This document shows, in pieces, positions 38,968 through 48,550 of a DNA stretch of 64,000 bases. Positions within the stretch are counted from its first letter, which is position 1. Each line of letters begins with the position of its first letter. The DNA comes from Asparagopsis taxiformis (Eukaryota > Rhodophyta > Florideophyceae > Bonnemaisoniales > Bonnemaisoniaceae). The notes under the pieces were generated by a model, which did no database searches, was not told the origin of the DNA, and worked only from the letters and a program-made list of their open reading frames with translations. Location of the stretch: NCBI GenBank assembly GCA_030407315.1, contig JALQPE010002041.1, forward strand, positions 248,001 through 312,000, given 5' to 3'. The position numbers were made by a program, and so were the translations under genes.

Positions 38968-41900
38968 CTACTGTCCACTCCCATCTGTTTGCATACTCAC
39001 AAACGTCGTGCCGCCACTCCTATTCACTCCACCCATGCTCGCTGTCACAGCTGCACTATTCGTCCCCATTGCGACCGCATTAGTTTGTACATGAGCAACA
39101 GGCACCGCTAGATTGTCAACACTCGCCTCAATCGGCGCCCCAATTTCTCTCCCTTGTAACTGACCTGTTGTTCGCATCATAGCCGCTTCCACTCGGTCTG
39201 CATACACTTGTTGTCGCTGCTTCTCCAGTCGTGCCCGCTCCAAACGAACATGTTGTTCTAGGCCTTCAAATTCTTTTAGCTTGAGGTCCACAATTCGCAA
39301 TTTCGACTCCACAACAACGGCAAATTCACGTTCAATTTCACGCATTTCAGCATCAGCCAATTCTTTGGCCCTAGCCACAGCTGCAGCCAAACCAACAGCT
39401 GCCGCCGCTTCGACAGATGCCTGATCCAGATCATCATTTCGAAGCGCTTGTAGCTTCTCGATTGCAACTTCGCTGTCCGCCTGGTCCCCTTGACTGCTTG
39501 TGTTATTCTGACTGCTCATACCGTTGGCACCAGCCATCGGCGAACTAGATGACTGCAGCACAGCTTTGGCAAGCGCTGTTTGCTTCTCCTGTGTATTCGA
39601 TGAAGCCGGTGTTACATCACGCATGATTTTAACCAATGCTGCTTGTGCTGCTGCTGCAGCGACTTCCGGTGACACAGAAGAAGCCAGGAATGCTACTTGA
39701 GCCATTATCGGGTTGGCTGTATCTGCAAAAGGTAGTAAAGGCCCTGCAAACTTGTGCTCACCGGAAGCAAGAGCATTTTCATCATCATCGTCTAGCCCGA
39801 TCTCACCTGGTTGCCATTTGCCTAGTTGATCTCCAAGGAAAGAGTCTTCAATAGGCATTCGAAGGAACTGAAGTACACACTGCTCATTGGTCTTTGTGCC
39901 CACATGCTCGGCTACAGAGTTCCAGTCGTCGCCAAATTTCTCCAATCCTTCAAGGAGTAAGAGAACTTCAGCCTCACTCCATACACTTCCATCGTATGCT
40001 TCTGAGCTAGTAACGGTTGTTAGCTGCTCAAAATCGCGCGCAGAAAGGCCTTCTGGATACATGCCATTCGCAAAGCAGGAAGGACATAGCTCAATATCGG
40101 CATTACCCACACAATGATACCTCATGCGAGAGCAATCCTTGCCGCATGCATCGCACTCATACTTTGTTGCAGCGGCAGTGGCGTACAATTCACGACGAGA
40201 TAAAATCGATGGCTCCTGCTTGCCCTTCTTTTCTTTCGCCGACTTGATGGCTTTTTGCAAGGTGACGGGCGTGTTTTCACGCTTCGGTGGTCTCGGTTCA
40301 TCGAAGAATAGCAACCGAGACACTCCAGTTGCAGTAGAGTTTGCGACGCCATCCAGGAGGACAGGTTTGGGCTTGCTCAATGTAGAGGCCAGTCCGGAAC
40401 CGAGGTGCGGGCGGCTTTCCGGTTCCACGCCATAGTTAATCAGACCCCAATGTTCCAGAAAGTTGTGCACTCTAAGGATTGCGCAGACGTCTCCTGCGAG
40501 ATGCCTACGAGCAGCCGTTGCAGTCAAGTACTTGTCGGGATTTTGTCTCCATACGTCAATCATGAAATCCCTATATTTCTTGTATACCAATGGTGTTTTG
40601 GACTCGGCACGATTGTTGAAGAATTCAGATAGCGATCGTTTTTCGATATCATGGATAGCATCCATACGGAACCATCTCGCATTGGCAGGAACTCTGACAG
40701 TAACTGTTGGCAACGCTCCCACGACATCTGCACCAGAAATGGGCGCATTAGCTGTTTCGCCGTTTAGCATCTTTTCAGATACTGCCATCACTCTACCCGT
40801 GTCCACATCCATCGCGTTACCTTTCTCTGTACGATTTCGACTTGCATCTCCAATTTCACCATTGCCCTCGTCCACTATCATCTCATCATCTGATGCGGAT
40901 CTGGACAGCATACTTTGATCCGCTCCTGAATTGGTCTGATCCCCCCCTTCATGCGAAATATTGCGTATCCGCGGAACTTCACCCTCGGGGATGGGCACCG
41001 CATCATCCACCACTGAAACTCCAGGCATTCGAGCCTGGCGTCTCTCCTTCTTCTTACTCCTTCTCCTGCTAAATGGACGCTTCTGCTCTTGAGCTGCATC
41101 TTCTGCAGGTGGTATCGAGTCGACAGCGTCTTTGCCAATATCAACTTCTGGTGACGACGAGGCAGGCGCACTTTTCGGAGAACTTTGCTTTCCATCGATG
41201 TTATCCGACTTCTTCCTATCTTCACGCCCATGTTTTCGTTGTCCTCCGGGTAGCTTTGATTTCACACTCGATGCTTCATCAACATCCGAATCTTTAGATA
41301 AATCTTTTGCTGCTGTCATTATTTTGCGAACTTCAGAAGCATCATCTCTGGCGGGTTTCAATTGAGCTTTCAATCCTGTACCTCCCTTTCCTTCGGAACT
41401 CACCTCTTTCTTCTCAATCTTAGCTGATTCCCGGGCCCTTTGATCACGAGGTCGGTCTCTTGTGCGGTCCTTTGTACGATCTTTAGCCCTATCTTTGGTG
41501 CGATCCTTGTTTCTTTCCTTTTGTCTTTGATGAGGCGGCTTGATATACAGCCGCACTTTGACACTTTGATGGCCATCTCTGCCACTTGAGCCTCTTCCTT
41601 CATCACTGAGGCGAGCCTTCTTGCGAGATAGGTAGGTGTCACTAGTGTCTCTCGCTCTCCTTCCTCCATCTGTACCATCCCTCATTTTTCTTTCTTTCGT
41701 TGACGACTCCGCATTGCGTCTTGGTTTCCTGATAGTCTCCTCTTCAGAATCATCAGAAGACTCAACTATTTTATGTTTCTCTCTTTTCGGCGGGGTATCC
41801 TTACGCGATTCACGGTCAGATGTGGAATCTACTGCAGGCTTTGTGGAAGAGGGTCGCCTTCGCTTTTTCGAAGCCTTATCCAACTCTGGCTTTGGCGTCT

Positions 41901-42801
41901 TCTCCTTCATAACAGCGGCAGGAGGTTCTGCGCGGGGTGCGGGTATTACTTTCATTCGTCCCTCCTCTGGAATCTCGTAGTCTGCCTCATTCATCCACTC
42001 ATTGAACTTATCAGTGTCCTGCAACCAACGGATTTGTACATGCCAGGGACCATCAATATCATCTGCTGGCTCTGGATCGCCGTCTACATCCGAGCGCGGA
42101 ATCCATGAGTCGTACGAATCGGGATGGTACCACCAATGCACCAGGGCAAACGGGTCTCTGATTTCTAGTGCGCGACAGTAATCAGTATTTGCTGTCTCTT
42201 CCACAGTAGTGCCTGGAGGATCTGGATAAACAATATGTGTCGCTGCAGAAGCAGAAGACACAGTTACACCCCGTTTCTGAATAATAGCACGCAATGCTGG
42301 TTGGACTGATGTTGGTACAGAACGAGCGATGAAGACCTTGACCATAGGAATCAGACGTGCAACTTTGAGATTTTTCTCGATTCTGACCAGCAGGTCCATG
42401 TAAAAACGCCGGCGCTCGATGTTCGCAAACTCTAGGCGGCGCAGACCATGCAAAGCTTTGAAGTTCAAACAAGCGCAGAGCATAATGTCAAGCCCACCGC
42501 CGGGTTTGTAGTCCATGAACAGCTTGTGCGGAAACTTTGTAATAATACGGGTTGAAGGATCAGCATCTTTACCCAGAGCTGATTCGATGAACTGGCGCAA
42601 ATTGCCCGTGAGGATAGACAATGATCGTGGAGTCACATCAATTGAATGAAACCCGAGCTCATCTTCGGGACGCGCATGAATTGCAGCGGCAATATCGGCG
42701 AATCTTTTGTGCATCAACGCCTCATCATAGTCTCGAACATTGACGGACGCTGATTTGGTGCGCACTGTTTGCCCATCGGCTTTAGAGTTGGATGCAGTCA
42801 T
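38968..42801 (-). CDS. SWI3/SMARCC-type subunit of a SWI/SNF chromatin-remodelling complex
   Basis: Core scaffold of SWI/SNF remodelling complexes in the nucleus. The 1277-residue, intronless protein has the full SMARCC order. An N-terminal module (about 60-275) resembles the BRCT/chromo-like region of SMARCC1/2, including the GPWHVQIRWLQDTDKFNEW stretch. Long Lys/Arg/Asp/Ser-rich disordered sequence follows to about 690. Then come a SWIRM domain (about 704-795), a ZZ zinc finger (about 878-925, YECDACGKDC...YHCVGNADIELCPSC) and a SANT domain (about 937-985, WSEAEVLLLLEGLEKFGDDW). A C-terminal coiled coil (about 1115-1200) is used for dimerisation. Short repeats of the type DRTKDR lie in the basic part. 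Divergent from the ITPase gene. Confidence 0.94.
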   Translation of the reverse strand: MTASNSKADGQTVRTKSASVNVRDYDEALMHKRFADIAAAIHARPEDELGFHSIDVTPRSLSILTGNLRQFIESALGKDADPSTRIITKFPHKLFMDYKPGGGLDIMLCACLNFKALHGLRRLEFANIERRRFYMDLLVRIEKNLKVARLIPMVKVFIARSVPTSVQPALRAIIQKRGVTVSSASAATHIVYPDPPGTTVEETANTDYCRALEIRDPFALVHWWYHPDSYDSWIPRSDVDGDPEPADDIDGPWHVQIRWLQDTDKFNEWMNEADYEIPEEGRMKVIPAPRAEPPAAVMKEKTPKPELDKASKKRRRPSSTKPAVDSTSDRESRKDTPPKREKHKIVESSDDSEEETIRKPRRNAESSTKERKMRDGTDGGRRARDTSDTYLSRKKARLSDEGRGSSGRDGHQSVKVRLYIKPPHQRQKERNKDRTKDRAKDRTKDRTRDRPRDQRARESAKIEKKEVSSEGKGGTGLKAQLKPARDDASEVRKIMTAAKDLSKDSDVDEASSVKSKLPGGQRKHGREDRKKSDNIDGKQSSPKSAPASSSPEVDIGKDAVDSIPPAEDAAQEQKRPFSRRRSKKKERRQARMPGVSVVDDAVPIPEGEVPRIRNISHEGGDQTNSGADQSMLSRSASDDEMIVDEGNGEIGDASRNRTEKGNAMDVDTGRVMAVSEKMLNGETANAPISGADVVGALPTVTVRVPANARWFRMDAIHDIEKRSLSEFFNNRAESKTPLVYKKYRDFMIDVWRQNPDKYLTATAARRHLAGDVCAILRVHNFLEHWGLINYGVEPESRPHLGSGLASTLSKPKPVLLDGVANSTATGVSRLLFFDEPRPPKRENTPVTLQKAIKSAKEKKGKQEPSILSRRELYATAAATKYECDACGKDCSRMRYHCVGNADIELCPSCFANGMYPEGLSARDFEQLTTVTSSEAYDGSVWSEAEVLLLLEGLEKFGDDWNSVAEHVGTKTNEQCVLQFLRMPIEDSFLGDQLGKWQPGEIGLDDDDENALASGEHKFAGPLLPFADTANPIMAQVAFLASSVSPEVAAAAAQAALVKIMRDVTPASSNTQEKQTALAKAVLQSSSSPMAGANGMSSQNNTSSQGDQADSEVAIEKLQALRNDDLDQASVEAAAAVGLAAAVARAKELADAEMREIEREFAVVVESKLRIVDLKLKEFEGLEQHVRLERARLEKQRQQVYADRVEAAMMRTTGQLQGREIGAPIEASVDNLAVPVAHVQTNAVAMGTNSAAVTASMGGVNRSGGTTFVSMQTDGSGQ

Positions 42802-43484
42802 TGCACTAGAGACAGGCGCGGTTTACAAGACTGTGGACTGCTGATCGTGCCCCTTGTGCGGTCCGCAGTGGCCCAGGCAACGGAAATGCCAAGCTCGCAA
42901 CTGGCAGGGAGGAGCTCAGATGAGTCCACCAGAACAAGTGGTGTATCGCGTCTCTGGGCGCAAGCCCCTGGCACGGGCGGTACTTGCGTGCTACTTGCGT
43001 AGCGGGGAATTGGATATGAAAAGGCAAAGGGGATTAGTGCGTAGTGCACAAGACGTTGATTTGCGCGGCAGCACTGTCTACTTTGCGCACAAAACTCCGT
43101 TGGATACGAGAATGTTCAAGTCCCATTCGTTCGTCCCGCGAATTTTCGCGGACTCAACGGACATACCCCTATCGGGTTCTAACGGACCATCCGGGAAAAT
43201 TGTGACCTCATTATATGTGCAATATTGGCCCACTTTCTGCCCGACCGTGGAAAGAGATGAAATTGAGCTGTTCCGCGTACGGACAGGTCCAGATAATTTT
43301 TTGAGAATTTGAGTAATATTTCCTTGTAAATTTAACATGTTTTGATTTCCACCGAGAGGATCAATTTCCGTTTACGAGCCCACCGTGTCCCTTTTCACAA
43401 TTCTTGTCGGCAAACATCTACTTGATTCGTCCGTCGATAATTTCGCCATATTTGAGTAGGCTTCTGTCCAAGCGTCACCTGAAC
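42802..43484. promoter_or_regulatory. divergent promoter between SWI3 and ITPase
   Basis: About 680 bp between the two genes. It contains the inverted repeat at 43136-43151. No coding frame is convincing. Confidence 0.45.
43136..43151. promoter_or_regulatory. 16-bp inverted repeat CCGCGAA-TT-TTCGCGG
   Basis: Two perfect 7-bp arms with a 2-nt centre. Each arm gives TTTCGCGG-like sequence, similar to the E2F/DP consensus TTTSGCGC but not identical. It lies 335 bp from the SWI3 start and about 350 bp from the first ITPase start. Confidence 0.4.
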
Positions 43485-44334
43485 ATGTTAGGCAGCCCGG
43501 TGCAAAGACATCCAATCTCAGCTTTCTTACCTGCGGCAGGACCTCGCAGTTTTTTTCCAACCACACATATTTTGAAGCATAGCACAACTAGAAACATTGG
43601 TGCAATTCGTCGTCGTGTGATCATGTCAATTCCACCAATAACTTTTGTGACGGGAAACCAGAACAAGTTGCGTGAGGTTTCTCAAATCCTTGCGTCTGAT
43701 CCCGACGCGAATTCCTCCTTAACCATAATTGCAAAGAAACTTGATTTGCCAGAACTGCAAGGTGAACCTGACGACATTGCCAAACAAAAGTGTGTTCTTG
43801 CTGCGAAGCAGGTAAATGGTCCAGTAGTACGTTGTTGCCAATCATCCACGACATTGCTTCAAAATCCTACCCCAGTTGGTCTAACGAATCAAGCTGTTGC
43901 TCGACATGTTGTTAATATACTACGCTCAGCTCGTCGAAGACACCTCTTTGTGTTTTAATGCTCTCGATGGTTTACCAGGTCCATATATCAAGTGGTTCCT
44001 AGAAAAAATCGGCCTTGACGGTCTCAACAAAATGTTAGTTGGTTTTGAAGATAAGACTGCCTATGCTTTATGTACATTTGGTTACTCGAGCGGCGCTCCA
44101 AACGAGGAGCCAGTCGTGTTCTCGGGTCGCACTCCAGGACGCATCGTTCCCGCTAGGACCTCCGGTAACAAGCCTTCGTTTGGATGGGACTCAATTTTCG
44201 AACCTGAAGGATTCGAGCAGACATATGCCGAAATGGATAGAGCAGTTAAGAACTCAATTTCGCATCGATCAAAAGCGCTTGCGTTGGTCAAAGCACATTT
44301 GGAGTCCAAAAAGGAGTCAAACACCGCAGGATAG
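43485..44334 (+). CDS. inosine triphosphate pyrophosphatase (ITPase/HAM1), two exons
   Basis: Hydrolyses ITP, dITP and XTP to monophosphates and so keeps deaminated purines out of nucleic acids. Exons 43485-43826 and 43930-44334 flank a 103-bp intron. Recognisable blocks are [36 protein letters not shown] right after the junction, [15 protein letters not shown] and [19 protein letters not shown]. From ATG 43485 the product has 248 residues with a basic, Ser/Arg/His-rich leader. From ATG 43623 it has 202 residues, the usual length. Both starts may be used, giving an organellar and a cytosolic form. Convergent with SRP receptor beta, 81 bp between stops. Confidence 0.92.
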
Positions 44335-44415
44335 CATTCCACACATGTGGCGGCACGTATAGATATGTTCCTTTGCATAGCGGTTCATGTCTTTCACGTT
44401 GAGGGACGAGCAATT

Positions 44416-45282
44416 TCATAAAAAGCTGCTTCGCGTAAAATTAATGATCGGATCAATATCTTGCCTCATAGCTGAACCTGATGCAAACGTAACAGCACCG
44501 GGCGCATGATCAAAAACAAATTTCTCATTCTCGTAACCAAGCAACTCACGTTGTTCCTCACCATCCTGCGCAAAAGTCGATGCTGTTGTTCCCACACTTG
44601 CTGATTGTAATGTAGAGTTACTGGCTGCCCTAGTTCGTTCTAGCTCAGCCTCAAGACGAGTTTGAACCGTGATGGCGCTAGCCGAATTTGGCGTTTCCGA
44701 CTTGTTGCAAAAGACAAGTACCGGCGTTGAATTCCTCACGACGACAGGATCTGTCAATACGTTGAACAAGAGCTGTGCGTCTTTCCTCGCCTGCGCTGTA
44801 AACCGCTGTGCATCAATGACAAATACAATGCATCTGGCCATTTTGAGATATTCTGGCAGCTTGTGACGAAGTCTAGAATGCCCTGGAAAGTCGATCCAGC
44901 GCAACGGTTGAGCCGATTGTGAAGAACCAAAGGGGGCGAAAGAAGCCTCGTTGACCTGCATGGAGGGGACGGTACCATGCTTTGGAAGTTGACCGAAACG
45001 AAGCACTTTGAAAAGAGCAGTTTTTCCAACAGCTGGCGCATCATTGTCGCCGGAAATGCCCAGAATTAAGACGGCATTGCGAGTATCTCGTTTGGTATTG
45101 GAAATGATGAAAAGGTAAGACACGAATGAGAGGAGGAAAACCAATGCTGTTACAATAAGTGCATCCTCAAGGGATTGAATTGGCGGCGGCTTTAATCCAG
45201 CCGTTTCCATTCTGTTTGCGATTAGTTGTGCAATATTTGATAGTGGGGCACGGAACGGCCCCATTATTTGTTGGAAGACCAT
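44416..45282 (-). CDS. SRPRB: signal recognition particle receptor beta subunit
   Basis: Membrane-bound GTPase that anchors the SRP receptor at the ER. From ATG 45282 it has 288 residues: one membrane helix at about 42-61 (LIVTALVFLLSFVSYLFIIS), then the Arf-like GTPase domain. The G3 motif DFPGH is in LRWIDFPGHSRLR, and the CIVFVIDAQRF strand and VFCNKSE (G4, usually NKxD) follow. The C-terminus ends in the DPIINF helix. The P-loop is unusual: about six residues are inserted (GISGDNDAPAVGKT) relative to the normal GxxxxGKT. The insertion is in frame and too short to be an intron. The SRP receptor alpha gene is not in this window. Confidence 0.88.
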   Translation of the reverse strand: MVFQQIMGPFRAPLSNIAQLIANRMETAGLKPPPIQSLEDALIVTALVFLLSFVSYLFIISNTKRDTRNAVLILGISGDNDAPAVGKTALFKVLRFGQLPKHGTVPSMQVNEASFAPFGSSQSAQPLRWIDFPGHSRLRHKLPEYLKMARCIVFVIDAQRFTAQARKDAQLLFNVLTDPVVVRNSTPVLVFCNKSETPNSASAITVQTRLEAELERTRAASNSTLQSASVGTTASTFAQDGEEQRELLGYENEKFVFDHAPGAVTFASGSAMRQDIDPIINFTRSSFL

Positions 45283-46014
45283 CAGTGTTGCAGGAACTGT
45301 CAATGTGGATTGGATCGTAGCAGTTGCACTGAAACTTGTGAGTGAGGAAGGGCGGCAATGTTAGAGGATGTTGAATGTCCGAGCAGACGATCGTGAAGAA
45401 GAGGGATGGAGTAAGTTGAAGTTGGTCGATTGAGAAGTGAATTCAGGAAACTGATTGCCAGCAGTGCTGCTGAGCATGCCAGTCAGTCAACCATGTAGTT
45501 GGTAATGAAAAATAATTTGTGAATATTTTCAATATGCCAAACAAATTTGGAAAAGTTGAAAAACACATGTCCGATGATAATTGGTCGAGCGCGCGGAAGC
45601 AGACTGTACGAGAAACAAGATGGAATTGCGGTGCATCTGGCACGATAGATACAGCTCGCGCAGCAGGGAAGCTGCGGCGCAGCCTCGACGGGCAAGCGGC
45701 CAATCACATGAGAGAGAAGATGCATCGATTCTACGACGATCTCGCACTCGGCAGTCGATGTGAGGGGCCACCGATTTCACGATTGCGATGGAGACTCTGC
45801 TGTTGTCGAGATCAACTGTTACACGTATCTTGCACAATGGTAGCGCCAGCGCAGTTTCTCCACCTACCATTTCTAAAATGATGTTTCAAACCGAATTGGC
45901 TTGGCCTACCTGCCAGTGCGCAATTCGACCCAAACCAACAACTTTCACTCGATAACCCCGAATCGGACACGTCGGCAACGCGACTATTCAGTACACCTTC
46001 CACGACAGCACAGC
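45283..46014. promoter_or_regulatory. divergent region between SRP receptor beta and ascorbate peroxidase
   Basis: About 730 bp. A 120-codon open frame (45519-45881) has no recognisable product and is not accepted as a gene. No clear TATA box or repeat is seen. Confidence 0.4.
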
Positions 46015-46896
46015 ATGAATGCCTTTGTATTGTCTGGCGCATTGTCCACATCATCGCGCACCGCGCCGCCGGCCGTCTGCTCAAAGCACTCGTCGTTCAT
46101 CGCCTCGACCAAATTTCAACCCACACCAAATTACACCGCAGCTCGTTTGCACACAGCTCCACTCCGCACCCCAGTAATGGCTAATCTCGAATCCACTGTC
46201 CGTGAGGCTCTCACCAAGCTGTATCACGAGAAACCATGCATGCCCATTATGGTTCGCCTCGCGTGGCATGATGCCGGAACCTACAAGAAGGAAGACGGCT
46301 CCGGTGGTGCCAATGCCTCCATTCGCTTCAATCCTGAAAAGGGCCATGGCGCCAATAATGGTCTCGATATTGCCATGGATTTGTTGGAGCCTATCAAGCA
46401 AGCCAACCCTACTATCTCATACGCTGATCTCTACCAATTGGCTAGTGTTCACGCCATTGAATTTGCTGGTGGTCCCAAGATCCCCTTCCGCTTTGGTCGT
46501 GTCGACGCTACTGGAGCAGATTGCACTGACGATGGTCGCCTCCCGGACGCCACGAAGCGCATGGGTCATTTGAGAGAAATCTTCTACCGAATGGGACTTG
46601 ATGACAAGGAGATCACCGTTCTCAGTGGCGCCCATACCCTCGGTCGTGCCCATCAGGAACGTTCAGGTTTCGAAGGACCGTGGACCAAGGTTCCTGTCAA
46701 ATTTGATAACTCTTACTTTGTGGAGATTATGAAGGAGGATCCGGATCCAGCCCTCCTGCGCCTGGCATCTGATATGGCACTGCTTGATGAGCCGGATACC
46801 CGCGCGTTGTGTGAGAAGTATGCCACTGATGAGGCTTCCTTCTTCTCGGACTACACTGCTGCACATTTGAAGCTCAGTGAACTTGGCTTTCCTTAG
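46015..46896 (+). CDS. APX: ascorbate peroxidase, probably plastid
   Basis: Haem peroxidase that removes hydrogen peroxide with ascorbate as electron donor. The 293-residue protein has a Ser/Thr/Ala-rich leader of about 55 residues starting MNAF, consistent with plastid targeting. The class I peroxidase fold follows with distal Arg81, Trp84 and His85 (MVRLAWHDAGTY), the RFGRVDATGAD loop, proximal His207 in LSGAHTLGRAH, Trp223 in GPWT and Asp253. This is the catalytic set of ascorbate peroxidases; the length excludes a catalase-peroxidase. A later in-frame Met at the PVMANLES sequence would give a cytosolic form. An AATAAA lies 33 nt after the stop. Confidence 0.94.
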   Translation: MNAFVLSGALSTSSRTAPPAVCSKHSSFIASTKFQPTPNYTAARLHTAPLRTPVMANLESTVREALTKLYHEKPCMPIMVRLAWHDAGTYKKEDGSGGANASIRFNPEKGHGANNGLDIAMDLLEPIKQANPTISYADLYQLASVHAIEFAGGPKIPFRFGRVDATGADCTDDGRLPDATKRMGHLREIFYRMGLDDKEITVLSGAHTLGRAHQERSGFEGPWTKVPVKFDNSYFVEIMKEDPDPALLRLASDMALLDEPDTRALCEKYATDEASFFSDYTAAHLKLSELGFP

Positions 46897-46929
46897 CTTT
46901 TAATTAGCACAATGATGTGGTAGTCTAAT

Positions 46930-46935
46930 AATAAA
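46930..46935 (+). terminator. probable poly(A) signal of the ascorbate peroxidase gene
   Basis: AATAAA beginning 34 nt after the stop codon at 46896. Confidence 0.5.
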
Positions 46936-47922
46936 GCATCCATTCTTTAGTGGTAATTCTTGTGATCAACCCCATGTTTGGGATTATGTTTGCTTCCAAT
47001 AGATCACTGATTACCAAACGTTGATGTGATGGCCAGGATTAGAAATGAAGCCTATAGATCTGGAACCCACTGTTGGTCGTGTCGTTCCGATACGATAATC
47101 CGTTCGGCTAAGTACAATGGAACCATATTTTTCGAAATGCTAGGCCGTACACGATTCATCACAAGGATGCATACTGAGATTACCGCCAATGGGCACGTTG
47201 AGAATTTACATGAATTATGCCCTCGACGCAGGGGATGGGTGCCAAACTTGATGCACCGGTTGCGTAAATGAAGCGCCTGCAAGTACTAGGGATTGTTTTT
47301 GTATTGCAACTGGTAATCTTGCGACATGCATGGTAGCTGTTGCGACACATGCCTGATGGTGAGAAAACAGCTGCGCTCGAAGCCGATTGGCAACATTCAT
47401 ATACAGGTGTGCATGACACATCCTTTTGTAGCTTCTACGACGTAGATACAAGTATGATTTAGTTTCAAAGTTATAATTTTCAAACGAGCGACGGTTGGCG
47501 TCTCACAATTACAGAGCAGGTCTCTATGTACATAACCCAACCATTAGCAGTTCCAGCCGAAATTGCTGATGGGTGCAGTCAACACGGCATGTCCAGCACT
47601 GACTCAAGTGTCGATCGCATAAGCTACAGAGGGTGGAGTTCTACTCGATTCATGTACAGTTTGCTCAACTTCACTGTTGTGCAAGGATGAGCACAGAAAT
47701 CAGTGTCAACTATGTCCCAGAGCTATTATCACACTTTCAGAGCCCTGGGAATCGATTGAACTTCTTGATCAGTGCGGACAACACGTGGTCCTGATCGCGA
47801 TCCATGCCGCAATGAAATCGTACCACAACAGGATATGGGTTTCATTTGATGACAATCGGGACATTATTTGTGTGCGTTGCTTGCGCTACAATCGGCTGTG
47901 GTATGATGACCGCCATCTTGAG

Positions 47923-47938
47923 CGGTAGAGCTCTACCG
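47923..47938. repeat. 16-bp perfect palindrome
   Basis: CGGTAGAGCTCTACCG is its own reverse complement, in the middle of the long gene-free stretch. Confidence 0.6.
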
Positions 47939-48550
47939 TCTCAAACGAGGAGGAGCCAGTGCGCCTTGCATGTTGTCCAGCCGCAGTAAGCCATGATGGA
48001 TTGACTAGCTATTTGCTACTAGCTAGTGCTGTCAGCTACTCCTCAATTTTTCAATTTGAGGCACTGATTGGTTGCAACAAGTCACGACAACACGTAAGCC
48101 CAAGCCCATAAAATCTACCGAGTATGATGTGTTCGAATAAATCTATTGGCTGAAAAGTTGACTGAGTATATGCAAAATCGATTGAAGGGCACACGGTCCA
48201 TAGACAGGACAGTCAGAGACAGTGGCAAGCGTAGAGCAAATTTTCCCCCCAGTTGGCAGTCAGTTCAATCGTTATGCGACCAACCAGTCTACGAGAAATT
48301 GCATAATGCTGTACAGTAACATCACGAGCCGCAAATCAATCACAATTATCCATTTCTATGCTCTAAACGCTGTTTCACGCACCATCTGCACGGCCCTGTC
48401 ATCGTGAGATATTTCTCAAGTCAATCCCGATAGCACAGTGCCAAGTACTTACCTCTGATTCCTTATTTTCCCATTTGTTTAAATTGCACACCTCCTTCCT
48501 CCCCACTCTTGGTCACCGATCCTCCCATCTACAACTCCCCGATCCCCACC

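Larger units (their letters stand above)
46897..48550. other. 1.65 kb gene-free stretch
   Basis: The longest gap without an accepted gene, between APX and PDI, both on the plus strand. The open frames are under 85 codons and without family resemblance. It contains a perfect 16-bp palindrome (47923-47938), repeated CTAGCTA motifs near 48003-48025 and a small CCTCAA/TTGAGG hairpin near 48041-48062. A noncoding RNA gene is possible but not recognised. Confidence 0.5.

Noticed and set aside
45519..45881. 120-codon frame upstream of APX
   Set aside because: No homology, unusual composition, and it occupies the divergent promoter of two well-supported genes.
48440..48470. Sequence resembling the 5' end of U1 snRNA (ACTTACCT)
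   Set aside because: Only eight bases match and no U1-like stem-loops follow.
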